NCBI GenBank assembly: GCA_947584295.1
Contig: CANPWM010000011.1
Span: 1-47,251, forward strand
DNA: 47,251 nucleotides
From: an uncultured Oscillospiraceae bacterium
Lineage (GTDB): Bacteria > Bacillota > Clostridia > Oscillospirales > Oscillospiraceae
Direction of reading: 5' to 3'
Of this stretch, positions 25,741 to 35,274 are shown piece after piece. The translations under genes and the position numbers were made by a program. The notes beneath the pieces were generated by a model that did no database searches, had not been told where the DNA came from, and saw only the letters and a list, made by a program, of their open reading frames with translations. Within the stretch, counting starts at the first letter, position 1. Every line of letters begins with the position of its first letter.

Positions 25741-26637
25741 TTACGCCCGCCCACAGATGATCCAGGGGGCAGGCTCCGCGTCAAAGGTGTTCTTGGAGGT
25801 GAGCTTGGAGACGGAGATCTGCAAGACCTCGATATCCCCAAGGCCGTATTGCCGCAGCCTGTCCGGCAGGGACGCGGCGCAGCGGAAATCCAGGGTGTAG
25901 ATGACGAACTCCATGGCGGGGTTGAGCTTCAAAAGACACTCCATCTCCTGCTCCATGCTGGCGGAGGCCACCAGGAAGGTGAGCGCCGGTACCGGCAGGC
26001 CCTCCATGGCCTTCTCGTCCACATGGTCGATGACGGTGATGTTGTTAAGGCCAAACTGGTGGGCGTTCTCCTCCACGGTGCGGCGGTCGCGCTGGCTGTA
26101 CTCCACGGCGATGACCGTACCCTCCGGGGCCAGAATGGCCGTCTCCACGGCGATGGAGGCCCCGCCGATGACGCAGACCGTGTCGGCGCTGGAGACGTGC
26201 ATCTTGTTCAGGATCACCGCCCGGATCTCGCTGCCCACATAGTGGACGGAGCCCCGGAAGAAGTCGGAGTTGCGCATACCGATCTTGGTGGTGGAGCGGG
26301 CGTTGGGGTTCAGGATCAGCATTCCGGCGGAGGCGTTGATGCCCCGGTTGATCATGTCCTTCACCTGGGAGCAGAGAATGGGGCCGGAAGGCTCGCTGCC
26401 CTCGTTGTACCAGACCTGGCACTCCCCCAGCCCCGCGTCCCACATACGGTAGAAGATGTCCGGGTGGCCCGCCTCGGTGAACACCAGCACGGCGGGGCGG
26501 GACTCCACCGTGGGGATCAGATTCTTGTTCTTGCGGGTGATGTCCAGGATCTTGACCTTCTCCAGATCCACCTGCATATTTTCGGCAAAATAGGTGAGCC
26601 AGGCCAGAATGTGGGCGTTGGTGAACATATTTTCCAT
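25741..26637 (-). CDS. CbiT/CobL-like methyltransferase-related protein, orphan
   Basis: About 298 residues. The second half resembles the cobalt-precorrin C15-methyltransferase domain: GMRNSDFFRGSVHYVGSEIR, then VCVIGGASIAVETAILAPEG and VIAVEYSQRDRRTVEENAHQFG. The SAM-binding loop reads IGGASIAVE, lacking the usual GxGxG spacing, so activity is doubtful. The first half contains TEAGHPDIFYRMWDAGLG and is less clear. No other cobalamin gene is nearby. ATG at 26637 with GGAGGG upstream is chosen over a longer frame. Function may have diverged from corrin methylation. Confidence 0.55.
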   Translation of the reverse strand: MENMFTNAHILAWLTYFAENMQVDLEKVKILDITRKNKNLIPTVESRPAVLVFTEAGHPDIFYRMWDAGLGECQVWYNEGSEPSGPILCSQVKDMINRGINASAGMLILNPNARSTTKIGMRNSDFFRGSVHYVGSEIRAVILNKMHVSSADTVCVIGGASIAVETAILAPEGTVIAVEYSQRDRRTVEENAHQFGLNNITVIDHVDEKAMEGLPVPALTFLVASASMEQEMECLLKLNPAMEFVIYTLDFRCAASLPDRLRQYGLGDIEVLQISVSKLTSKNTFDAEPAPWIICGRA

Positions 26638-26716
26638 GACGGTCCCTCCAAATGAAAAATTAGGGCGCGTTTCCCTGAAACGGGTAAAATCAAATGGGAT
26701 ATCCACAGCTGCGGAT

Positions 26717-26745
26717 ATTTTACCACATTTTTCAGGAAAACGCAA
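26717..26745 (-). promoter_or_regulatory. Promoter of the CbiT-like gene
   Basis: Minus-strand TTGCGT (26745-26740), 17-nt spacer ending TGTGG, TAAAAT (26722-26717). It lies 80 nt upstream of the start codon. Confidence 0.55.
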
Positions 26746-26807
26746 CCGTTTCCCTCCGCCTTGCGCAAAGCGCGGGGGATTTTTCCTTCGGATCTTCCGC
26801 CTCTCCC

Positions 26808-28187
26808 TTAAAAATCGTCCCCGGACCGGGCCTCGTCGTGATATTGGGCCTGCGCCTCAAAGTATTCCGCCATTCCGGCGACCTCCACGGCGGGGACGTA
26901 GGTTTTGGCGTAGGCGGTATTGCCGTTTTCGGCCTGTCCCAAGGCCTTGTAGAACACATAGAAGGGCAATGCGCCTGTGACGGCGTCGCCCGCCTCGTTC
27001 CAAGTGGTGATATAGGTGAGGCCCCAGGCGTCATAGCTGTCAAAGGCCACCGCCTCCTGCTCCGCCATGCACAGCGGGCAGGTGTGGCCGCCGAATACCC
27101 AGCCCCGGCGGAGATATTCCTCCGCTTTTTCCAGGCCCATGAGGGGGCCGTAGTCCCGCTCAGAATACCCCGCGCCGCCCCCGGCGCGGCCCTGGCGGTA
27201 GTAGACGCTGACGATTTCCAGCACGCCGTCGGAGACGATGTCCCCGGCGTAGTTTTCGGCGTTGTCAAAGCTCAGCAGGACGTAGTCGCTGACCGGCGCC
27301 TCCAGATACGCGTTCAGCGGGTGGGCGGACGCGTCGTAGAAATACACGTCCAGCCACGCGGCGCCATGCTCCGACCAGCTGTCGTAACGGCGGGACACCC
27401 GGATATCCGGGAGGCTGACGCCGAAGATCGCGGACAGCTCCCGCCGCAGAGGCTCCAGGGCGGCGACGATCTGTTCGTCACTCAGCCGCTGATCCACGGC
27501 CACCGGGACGCCGTTCAGGGCCAGAGGGCCCTCCGCGTGGGACAGGCTGAGATAATTGGCGTCCCCCTTCTGAAAGGCGATGATCGGATAGCCGGGGGTG
27601 TCAAAGTCCATCTCCGGCCAGCCGTCGGAGCCCTCCCGAGGGGCGGCGGCAGGGACGGACAGTCCCGCCGCCCGGGCGAGCCGGGGAACGATGCCGTTTG
27701 CGAAATCCTGAAGCTCCGCGCTGTCGGGGGCCGCCTCCGGGGCCTCGTAGGCGTACCCCGGCAGGGCTTCCGCCTCCGTCCCGCGCAGCCCCAAATACGA
27801 GATATCCGGCGCGTAGACCTTCTGATAGGCGCGGGTGGGCATGGCGCCGTTCATCATCTTGCGCGGGCGAAAGGCCGCGCCGGCCTCTTCGGCGGTCAGG
27901 GTCAGATGGGGCTTCACGGTGTCGTCCCCGGCGGTGTCCGGGGGGAGCGTATCGGCGGTGTTGGGGGTATCGCCGGTGTCGCCGGTGACCGGTGGCAGGA
28001 CTTCCACCGGCATGTGCGCGCGCCGGTATCCGTAGCCCGCGAGGCCCCCGGCGACGATCAGGGCCAGGCACGCCGCCAGGGCCAGGGGCCGCAAGATGTT
28101 CTTTTTAGGCTTGACGTCGGGGGCGGCCTCCAGAATGAAGCGGCCGTCTATCCCGCCAAGCTCCGTAAGGATCGTTTTTCCGTTCAT
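26808..28187 (-). CDS. Membrane-anchored anti-sigma-like protein
   Basis: About 459 residues. The short cytoplasmic N-terminus NGKTILTELGGIDGRFILEAAP resembles the sigma-binding helix of Clostridia ECF anti-sigma factors; one membrane helix (about 31-53, LRPLALAACLALIVAGGLAGYG) follows, then a Thr/Asp/Pro linker and a large extracellular domain. The outer domain contains a CPLC motif (GGHTCPLCMAEQ) that could bind metal or respond to redox. It overlaps the sigma gene by ATGA, which fixes the ATG at 28187. Role as anti-sigma is inferred from pairing and topology. Confidence 0.7.
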   Translation of the reverse strand: MNGKTILTELGGIDGRFILEAAPDVKPKKNILRPLALAACLALIVAGGLAGYGYRRAHMPVEVLPPVTGDTGDTPNTADTLPPDTAGDDTVKPHLTLTAEEAGAAFRPRKMMNGAMPTRAYQKVYAPDISYLGLRGTEAEALPGYAYEAPEAAPDSAELQDFANGIVPRLARAAGLSVPAAAPREGSDGWPEMDFDTPGYPIIAFQKGDANYLSLSHAEGPLALNGVPVAVDQRLSDEQIVAALEPLRRELSAIFGVSLPDIRVSRRYDSWSEHGAAWLDVYFYDASAHPLNAYLEAPVSDYVLLSFDNAENYAGDIVSDGVLEIVSVYYRQGRAGGGAGYSERDYGPLMGLEKAEEYLRRGWVFGGHTCPLCMAEQEAVAFDSYDAWGLTYITTWNEAGDAVTGALPFYVFYKALGQAENGNTAYAKTYVPAVEVAGMAEYFEAQAQYHDEARSGDDF

Positions 28188-28732
28188 ACGGTAAAGCCCT
28201 CCTTTTCCAGATGCTTTTTCAGACTTTTTCGTGTGCGGCAAAGGGAGCTGGTGACGGCGCTTTCGCTCATGCCCAGGCTGGCGGCGATCTCCGCCACCGT
28301 ACAGGCGTACCAGTACCGGCGCAGGAAGATGACCCGCGCCCTGTCCGGCAGGGCGCGGACAAACCCGTTCAGGGCCTCCCGCAAGGCCAGCGCGTCCGCC
28401 GGATCACCGGCGGGGTCGGGAACGCACTCGTCCAGCTCCGCCTCCAGCGCCGCCGTGCCGCCGCGCTTTCGCGCCGCCCGCCTGTCCGCCATGTCCAGGG
28501 CCAGATGGCGGCACACGGCGGCGGCGTAGGCCTTGAGGCTCTCGGGCCGCCGGGGCGGAATGGCGTTCCACAGCCGCAGATACGTCCCGTTGACGGCCTC
28601 GGCGGCCTCCTCCTCGCCGCCCAGGATCCTCCGGGCGACGCCCCGGCACAGGGGGCCGTATTTCTGTTCCGTCTCCTCCAGAGCCCGCTCCGAGCGCGCC
28701 CAGAAAAGCTCCACGATCTCCCTGTCGGTCAT
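28184..28732 (-). CDS. ECF RNA polymerase sigma factor
   Basis: 182 residues. Region 2 includes EEAAEAVNGTYLRLWNAI (about 40-57) and LKAYAAAVCRHLALDMADRR; region 4 carries the helix-turn-helix YACTVAEIAASLGMSESAVTSSLCRTRKSLKKHL near the C-terminus. It is translationally coupled to the membrane protein downstream, the usual sigma/anti-sigma pair. Target promoters are not identifiable here. Upstream is the acpP terminator region; a weak ECF-like CGTTCTATA is present but no firm -35. Confidence 0.88.
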   Translation of the reverse strand: MTDREIVELFWARSERALEETEQKYGPLCRGVARRILGGEEEAAEAVNGTYLRLWNAIPPRRPESLKAYAAAVCRHLALDMADRRAARKRGGTAALEAELDECVPDPAGDPADALALREALNGFVRALPDRARVIFLRRYWYACTVAEIAASLGMSESAVTSSLCRTRKSLKKHLEKEGFTV

Positions 28733-28784
28733 CTCAGCGCCCCTTTCCGCGTTTTTTATCGAAGGCCTTCACCTTATAGAACGG

Positions 28785-28821
28785 AAAAACCCGCCCCGGC
28801 GTCACGGCCGAAGCGGGTTTT
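28785..28821 (-). terminator. Terminator after acpP
   Basis: AAAACCCGC / GCGGGTTTT stem (28786-28794 and 28813-28821) with a 18-nt GC-rich loop and T-run on the minus strand. It separates acpP from the ECF sigma gene. Confidence 0.7.
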
Positions 28822-28834
28822 ATGGGAAAAAAGC

Positions 28835-29062
28835 TTACTTGTTCAGCTTCTCCACCAGGTCGGCGAAATCGCCCACGGTCTGGATCCCCTCCAGGGAGTC
28901 CTGGGGGATCATGATGCCGAAGTGATCCTCCACCTCGGAGACGAACTCCACCAGATCCAGAGAGTCGATGTCCAGGTCGGTGCGCAGATTGGTGGTGGCG
29001 GTAATGGTATCCGCGTCAACGTCCAGGGTGCTTACCATGATGTCACGGATTTCTTCAAACAT
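28835..29062 (-). CDS. acpP: Acyl carrier protein
   Basis: 75 residues, highly acidic. The phosphopantetheine attachment serine is S34 in DLDIDSLDLVEFV, and the four-helix ACP pattern is clear. It carries fatty acyl intermediates on its 4'-phosphopantetheine arm. TTGGAGG upstream of the ATG is strong. It stands alone, downstream of khpB, without fatty acid synthesis genes next to it, so whether it serves fatty acid synthesis or another acyl pathway is not proven. Confidence 0.92.
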   Translation of the reverse strand: MFEEIRDIMVSTLDVDADTITATTNLRTDLDIDSLDLVEFVSEVEDHFGIMIPQDSLEGIQTVGDFADLVEKLNK

Positions 29063-29138
29063 ATGGAAACCTCCAATAAATTAAATTCGATTACCCTTGC
29101 CTCGGAAAAAAGTCCTGCCAGGCGCGCTCACGCCGCCG

Positions 29139-30071
29139 TCAGTTCCACTCCCGCACCGTCTTGTCCACCGGGGGCTTCTCCGGGGCCTGGGGGGCGGCGG
29201 AGGGGTAGGCGGGACGGGACGGATAGCCGCCGGAGCGGCGCGGAGGACGGCTGTCCCGGCGGTCGTCCCGGCGGGGCCGGTCGTCGCGGCGGGGCTGATA
29301 GGCGTCCTTGGGGGCCGTCTCCGGGTCGTAGGCCACCACCACGCGGCGGTTGGGTTCGGTGCCGGTGGAGTAGGTGGTAACGCCCTCAAAATCCTGCAGG
29401 GCGGTGTGGATCACATGGCGCTCATAGGCGTTCATGGGTTCCAGAGTCTGGTTCCGGCGGTAACGGACCACTCTGGCGGCGGTCTTGCGGGCAAGGCCCG
29501 TCAGGGCGTCGGCCCGCTTGGCCCGGTAGTTCTCCGCGTCGATGTTGACGCGGGTGCGCTCGTCGGAGCCGGAGTTCAGCACATAGTTCGTCAGGTGCTG
29601 AATGGCGTCCAGGGTCTCGCCCCGGCGGCCAATGAGAGCGCCCACGCGCTCCCCGGCCAGCTCCACGCAGATGGTGCCGGTCTCCGGGTCGATGACCGCG
29701 CTGGCCTTCGCCTCCACGCCCATGCGCTCAAAAAGACCGGCCAGAAAATCCTCCACCTTGGCCACGTCCTCGGGGGTGGCGGGGGCGGCGGGCTTGCGCT
29801 CATGCTCCGCGGGGGCGGGCTTGGCGCTGGCCTTGGGGGCCGCGGGCTTTGCCGCGCGGGGGGCGGGCTTGGGTTCGGGAACCGGCTCGGGGTCAGGCTC
29901 CTCCCAGGTGACCTTTATTTTGGCGGGGGAGGCGCCAAAGCCCAGGAAGCCGGATTTGGCGCGCTCTAAGACCATGACCGACACATCGTCCCGGCTCATG
30001 CCAAGCTCCCGCAGGGCGTTGGCAATGGCGTCGTCCTCGGTGCGGCCGGTCGCCTCAATAGATTTTATCAT
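29139..30071 (-). CDS. khpB: RNA-binding protein KhpB (Jag)
   Basis: 310 residues. The Jag_N domain is at 1-55 (IKSIEATGRTEDDAIANALRELG, then ERAKSGFLGFGASPAKI), followed by an Ala/Pro/Lys-rich linker (60-105), a KH domain with GALIGRRGETLDAIQ, and an R3H domain with ERHVIHTALQDF and TGTEPNRRVVV. A basic Arg/Asp/Pro-rich tail ends the protein. The family affects cell-envelope growth with KhpA. Starts in an ATGA overlap with yidC, the conserved arrangement. Confidence 0.92.
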   Translation of the reverse strand: MIKSIEATGRTEDDAIANALRELGMSRDDVSVMVLERAKSGFLGFGASPAKIKVTWEEPDPEPVPEPKPAPRAAKPAAPKASAKPAPAEHERKPAAPATPEDVAKVEDFLAGLFERMGVEAKASAVIDPETGTICVELAGERVGALIGRRGETLDAIQHLTNYVLNSGSDERTRVNIDAENYRAKRADALTGLARKTAARVVRYRRNQTLEPMNAYERHVIHTALQDFEGVTTYSTGTEPNRRVVVAYDPETAPKDAYQPRRDDRPRRDDRRDSRPPRRSGGYPSRPAYPSAAPQAPEKPPVDKTVREWN

Positions 30072-31414
30072 AGATCGTTCTCCTTATTGGACGCCGCCTC
30101 GGCGGCGGTCCCGTCTTTGTCGTCGGTTTCGGGCTTGACTTCGGCCTGGGCGGCCCGCTGGAGCTTCTCCTTCATGGCCTCGTCCAGCTCCTCATCGATG
30201 GAGGAGGTGTCGGCCACGGAGCCGTCCATGCCGTTGTAGGAATATCTGTCCGGGTCGTAGCCGCGGCCGCGGGCGAAGGGGCGATCCCCCACCCGGCTGG
30301 GATTGTACTTCTCCCCGGCGTCCGGGTTCAGCGCCCGCTGATACTCCAGGGCCCGGCCGGCGGCCTCCTGCTTTTTCTTCTGCTGCTGTTTCTTCTTGGA
30401 GGTGTTCTCGGTCTGGAGATTGTCGCTCTCCGCCCGACGGCGCTCGGCCTCGGCACGTTTGGCCTCCAGCTCCGCCTCCCGGGCCTTCCGGGCGGCCTCC
30501 TTCTCGGCGAAGTCCGCCAGCATGGTCTTGGAGTAGAGCTTGGTCAAAAACACGTCCACCAGGATACTGAACAGGGCGTTCACCATCCAGTACACGCCCA
30601 TGGCGGCGGGGAGGACGAAGGCGAACCAAAGGCTCATGACAGGCCCCAGAAGGAGCATCATCATGGAGTTGGACTGCTTCTCCAGCGCCTCCGCGTTGGC
30701 GCCGGGCAGATCCTTCTGGAGCTTGGTGGCGATCTTGGTGGAGAGCCACTGGAAGAAGGCGGTGATCACCGGGATCAAAAACAGCCCCAGGGCCGGCCAC
30801 AGGGCCTTGAAGGAGGAGAAGTCGAAGGTCCAGATGCGGAAATTCGGCACCGAGGACAGGTCCAGGCCAAAGACGGTGAAGTTCATGGGCCGGAGCTTGT
30901 CCGAAAGGCCGGAGAAGGCCTCGAAGTTGTCGTTGATGAACTTGGTGGCGCTGATCTGGGACTGCAAAAGCTGGCGGACGTCAAAGCCCATCTCGGCCAG
31001 CTTCTTGGCGATGGCGCCCACCGCCTCGCCGCTCTTGGTGACCTCCACCAGCGCCTTGGGCACGCCCATCATGACGGTCAGGGGCTTGCGGATGGCCTGA
31101 TAGAGGGCGATGAGGATGGGGAACGGGAGCAGCGACCAGAGGCAGCCCGACATGGGGCTGACGCCGGCCTCCCGGTAGACCCGCTGCATCTCCTCGTTCA
31201 TCTTCTGCTGGTTGGCGGCGTGCTTTTTCTGGATCTCCTGGATCTCAGGGTTCAGCAGCTGCTGGCGCATCATGCCCTTTTTGCTCTTCATCTGGAAGGG
31301 CATCAGGATCAGCTTCACGATGACGGTGAAAAGCACGATGGCGAAAAGATAGTTGTGGGTGATGTTGTAGAGGAACATCAGAAGCAGGCCAAAGGGCCTC
31401 GCTATAGTATCCAT
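30068..31414 (-). CDS. yidC: Membrane protein insertase YidC (SpoIIIJ/Oxa1 family)
   Basis: 448 residues. Helix segments begin at LFAIVLFTVIVKLILMPFQM, with the conserved loop KSKKGMMRQQLLNPEIQEIQKKH and the core segment SPMSGCLWSLLPFPILIALYQAIRKPL. The C-terminal 130 residues are charged, with Lys/Gln-rich KKKQQQKKK, then an acidic tail, longer than in many Bacillota and suited to contact ribosomes. It inserts membrane proteins with or without SecYEG. Clustered with yidD, rnpA and rpmH. Confidence 0.95.
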   Translation of the reverse strand: MDTIARPFGLLLMFLYNITHNYLFAIVLFTVIVKLILMPFQMKSKKGMMRQQLLNPEIQEIQKKHAANQQKMNEEMQRVYREAGVSPMSGCLWSLLPFPILIALYQAIRKPLTVMMGVPKALVEVTKSGEAVGAIAKKLAEMGFDVRQLLQSQISATKFINDNFEAFSGLSDKLRPMNFTVFGLDLSSVPNFRIWTFDFSSFKALWPALGLFLIPVITAFFQWLSTKIATKLQKDLPGANAEALEKQSNSMMMLLLGPVMSLWFAFVLPAAMGVYWMVNALFSILVDVFLTKLYSKTMLADFAEKEAARKAREAELEAKRAEAERRRAESDNLQTENTSKKKQQQKKKQEAAGRALEYQRALNPDAGEKYNPSRVGDRPFARGRGYDPDRYSYNGMDGSVADTSSIDEELDEAMKEKLQRAAQAEVKPETDDKDGTAAEAASNKENDL

Positions 31415-31449
31415 TTGTTCACTCCGATCGGTTGTAGTTTTTTGCCCGC

Positions 31450-31662
31450 TCAGGGCACAGGGTCATAGGGGTCCGATTTGTTGAAGGGGTTGCAGCGCAG
31501 TATCCTCTTGATGGCCAGCCAGCCGCCCTTGAAAGCGCCGTATTTCTCAATGGCCTCCATGGCGTAGGCGGAGCAGGTGGGGATGAACCGGCAGCAGGGT
31601 GGCCGGGCGGGCGATATGCCCTTCCGGTAGACCCGTATAAGGAAAAGCAGGACCTTTTTCAT
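31450..31662 (-). CDS. yidD: Membrane protein insertion efficiency factor YidD
   Basis: 70 residues. The family sequence [33 protein letters not shown] with its three conserved cysteines and the ending ILRCNPF are diagnostic. It is a small membrane-associated helper of YidC. It overlaps rnpA by 4 nt (ATGA). Confidence 0.95.
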   Translation of the reverse strand: MKKVLLFLIRVYRKGISPARPPCCRFIPTCSAYAMEAIEKYGAFKGGWLAIKRILRCNPFNKSDPYDPVP

Positions 31663-31994
31663 CGCAAAAGCGCCAATCCTTTCGCCAGCTCCAGAAACTC
31701 CCGTTCCAGCACCCGGTAGGGCGCCGAAACGCCCCGGCCCCGGACCACGATCACCAGGTCCGTCCCCCGGCGGAACCGCCCCTCGTTGAGGCGGTAGATT
31801 TCCCGGAGCCTCCGGCGGACCTTGTTCCGGCGCACGGCCTTGGCCAGCTTTGCGCTGACGGTGATGCCCACGCGGTTATTTTCCCGTTCCCGGCACAGGG
31901 CGTAGAGGACGATGTGAGGCCCCACCGCGCTTTTCCCCTTGCGGTAGAGGCGGCGGAACTCAAAATTTTCCTTCAGGGAGGCGGAAAATTCCAT
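31659..31994 (-). CDS. rnpA: Ribonuclease P protein component
   Basis: About 111 residues. The basic RNA-binding motif [16 protein letters not shown], preceded by [16 protein letters not shown], is the RnpA signature. It supports the RNase P ribozyme in tRNA 5' maturation. A TTG precedes the ATG; GAGGGTGA spacing favours the ATG at 31994. Placed between rpmH and yidD as in most bacteria. Confidence 0.95.
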   Translation of the reverse strand: MEFSASLKENFEFRRLYRKGKSAVGPHIVLYALCRERENNRVGITVSAKLAKAVRRNKVRRRLREIYRLNEGRFRRGTDLVIVVRGRGVSAPYRVLEREFLELAKGLALLR

Positions 31995-32079
31995 CAAATC
32001 ACCCTCTCAGGCCAACACACATAAGGGCGAGGTATCCCGCCCTTGAAAAACGCTGTTTGAAGATACCGCGAGCCCTTCA

Positions 32080-32214
32080 TCAGTGGGTCAGTCTCTGGCG
32101 ACCCTTGGCGCGGCGGCGGGCCAAAACCTTGCGGCCGTTGGCGGTAGCCATTCTCTTGCGGAAGCCGTGCTCCTTGGAGCGCTGGAGCTTCTTGGGCTGA
32201 TAGGTTCTCTTCAT
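32080..32214 (-). CDS. rpmH: 50S ribosomal protein L34
   Basis: 44 residues: starts [18 protein letters not shown] and ends with [20 protein letters not shown], the universal L34 pattern, strongly basic. GGAGGTG precedes the ATG. It heads the rpmH-rnpA-yidD-yidC-khpB cluster; in most bacteria dnaA lies upstream, but here comEB does. Confidence 0.97.
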   Translation of the reverse strand: MKRTYQPKKLQRSKEHGFRKRMATANGRKVLARRRAKGRQRLTH

Positions 32215-32317
32215 CAGGTTACACCTCCATCATATAGATTGGTTTTATACTCGACATCAGGCCGCTGGCCTGAAGCAGTAGCGGAGTTTCCCGCCGCTTC
32301 CGGCGGCAGGACTTATA

Positions 32318-32346
32318 TTTTACCGTATCTTCCCCCCGGTTGTCAA
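32318..32346 (-). promoter_or_regulatory. Promoter of the rpmH cluster
   Basis: Minus-strand TTGACA (32346-32341), 17-nt spacer, TAAAAT (32323-32318). The leader of about 100 nt contains two small hairpins (around GCCGCCGG-AAG-CGGCGG and CAGGCC-AGC-GGCCTG). Confidence 0.7.
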
Positions 32347-32400
32347 CAAAAACTTTGCGATCGGGGAAAAATCGCCCGAAATTGCCCGAAAAGGCCGCCT

Positions 32401-32448
32401 TAAGATGATGGGAGACGAACCGGCGTGGGTTCAAGTCCCGTCACCTTA
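32401..32448 (+). repeat. Hairpin with tRNA T-arm-like sequence, minimal form
   Basis: A 22-bp imperfect inverted repeat: TAAGATGATGGGAGACGAACC on the left and GGGTTCAAGTCCCGTCACCTTA on the right. The right arm looks like the T-arm and acceptor end of a tRNA, but no 5' tRNA half exists. The same ends bound the larger element at 42780-43057. Confidence 0.6.
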
Positions 32449-32456
32449 ATTTATGC

Positions 32457-32485
32457 TTGCGCCCTCCTATACAATTTGTTATAAT
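32457..32485 (+). promoter_or_regulatory. Promoter of comEB
   Basis: TTGCGC (32457-32462), 17-nt spacer, TATAAT (32480-32485). The -10 is perfect, the -35 weak. GGGAGGG precedes the start codon. Confidence 0.55.
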
Positions 32486-32522
32486 GTGGACAAAGGAATA
32501 AAATTTACCGGGAGGGCTAAAA

Positions 32523-33005
32523 ATGGACAGAACCGACAAGACCAACTACTACCTGGATATCGCCGAGACCGTGGCGGAGCGTTCCACCTGTATGCGCCGC
32601 CGCTACGGGGCCATCATCGTCCGGGACGACGAGATCATCTCCACCGGCTATAACGGCGCGCCCCGGGGCCGGAAGAACTGCGCCGACCTGGGCCACTGCC
32701 TGCGGGACACCCTTCAGATCCCCTCCGGGGAGCGGTATGAGCTGTGCAGGGCCGTCCACGCCGAGCAAAACGCCATCATCTCCGCCTCCCGCCGGGACTG
32801 CATGGGTTCCACCCTGTATCTGGCGGGCCGGAACGGCAAGACCGGCGAGATCCTCACCGACACCACCCCCTGCTCCATGTGCCGCCGGTTCATCATCAAC
32901 GCCGGCATCCGCCGGGTGGTGTGCCGCGTCAGCGAGTCGGACTACACCATCACCGACGTGCGGGACTGGATCTTCAACGACGACTCCGTTAATATGAAGG
33001 TGTGA
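32523..33005 (+). CDS. comEB: dCMP deaminase family protein (ComEB-like)
   Basis: 160 residues. The zinc-dependent deaminase motifs are HAEQNAI (79-85, with the catalytic glutamate E81) and PCSMC (116-120, C117 and C120). It also has the GYNGAPRG sequence typical of dCMP deaminases, which make dUMP for thymidylate synthesis. The name ComEB reflects the Bacillus homologue in a competence operon; no competence genes are adjacent here. Followed by an XRE regulator and lepA. Confidence 0.9.
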   Translation: MDRTDKTNYYLDIAETVAERSTCMRRRYGAIIVRDDEIISTGYNGAPRGRKNCADLGHCLRDTLQIPSGERYELCRAVHAEQNAIISASRRDCMGSTLYLAGRNGKTGEILTDTTPCSMCRRFIINAGIRRVVCRVSESDYTITDVRDWIFNDDSVNMKV

Positions 33006-33015
33006 GGGCAGAGCC

Positions 33016-33306
33016 GTGGATCTCAGATTTCCCGATATCCTCACCGCCCTCCGCTCGGAGCGGGGCATCAGCCAGCGCAAGGCCGCCGCGGATCTGGGCA
33101 TCTCCCAGGCCCTCCTGTCCCACTATGAGAACGGCGTCAGGGAGCCGAGGCTGGACTTTGTGGTGCGCGTCTGCGACTACTATAACGTCTCCGCCGACTA
33201 TATGCTGGGCCGCTCCTTCGACGGCTACCAGGAGTTTAAAAAGCTGGTGGGCCGCCTGACGGAGCTCTCCGCCGAGGCCAACCGGCTCATTGAAGAAGTA
33301 AGATAA
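33016..33306 (+). CDS. XRE-family helix-turn-helix regulator
   Basis: 96 residues. The N-terminal helix-turn-helix, FPDILTALRSERGISQRKAA then GISQALLSHYENGVREPRLDFVVRVCDYY, is a standard XRE domain, followed by a short helical tail that may mediate dimerisation. GTG start with GAGGG upstream, 10 nt after comEB. Its target is unknown; its position suggests it may regulate the comEB-lepA unit, which is inference. Confidence 0.82.
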   Translation: MDLRFPDILTALRSERGISQRKAAADLGISQALLSHYENGVREPRLDFVVRVCDYYNVSADYMLGRSFDGYQEFKKLVGRLTELSAEANRLIEEVR

Positions 33307-33318
33307 CCGGGTGAAAAC

Positions 33319-35124
<1,806 letters not shown>

Positions 35125-35187
35125 CTTTACCCGTCCAAATCCCCGCCCTTTCCTCTATGGGGTGTATTATACCACACGAGTGCTTAT

Positions 35188-35260
35188 TTGTCAAGTAAAA
35201 ATATTATAAATTTAATTAATTTTTTATGAACAACCGCGGCCCCGTCGCCGCGGTTGTTTT
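35188..35260 (+). promoter_or_regulatory. Putative GH2 promoter and leader hairpin / lepA terminator
   Basis: TTGTCA (35188-35193), 17-nt spacer, TTTAAT (35211-35216). Just downstream is a perfect 11-bp stem ACAACCGCGGC / GCCGCGGTTGT (35230-35240 and 35247-35257) followed by TTT and directly by the AAGGAGG of the GH2 gene. The hairpin may be the lepA terminator or a stabilising 5' hairpin of the GH2 message, or both. Confidence 0.5.
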
Positions 35261-35274
35261 AAGGAGGCCCTGCT

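Noticed and set aside
25305..25760. A 151-codon plus-strand frame.
   Set aside because: It is antisense to the T-box leader and to the zinc-ribbon gene and has no recognisable features.
26696..26706. ATATCCACA, one base from a DnaA box, near an AT-rich patch.
   Set aside because: Only one such site is present and there is no dnaA or dnaN nearby, so it does not support an origin.
28733..28784. An ECF-type promoter before the second sigma factor gene.
   Set aside because: A CGTTCTATA -10-like element exists, but the expected -35 position reads GTGACG inside the acpP terminator, too poor a match to call.
32401..32448. A possible tRNA gene 3' end.
   Set aside because: No matching 5' acceptor, D-arm or anticodon arm lies upstream; the left side is instead an inverted copy of the right side.
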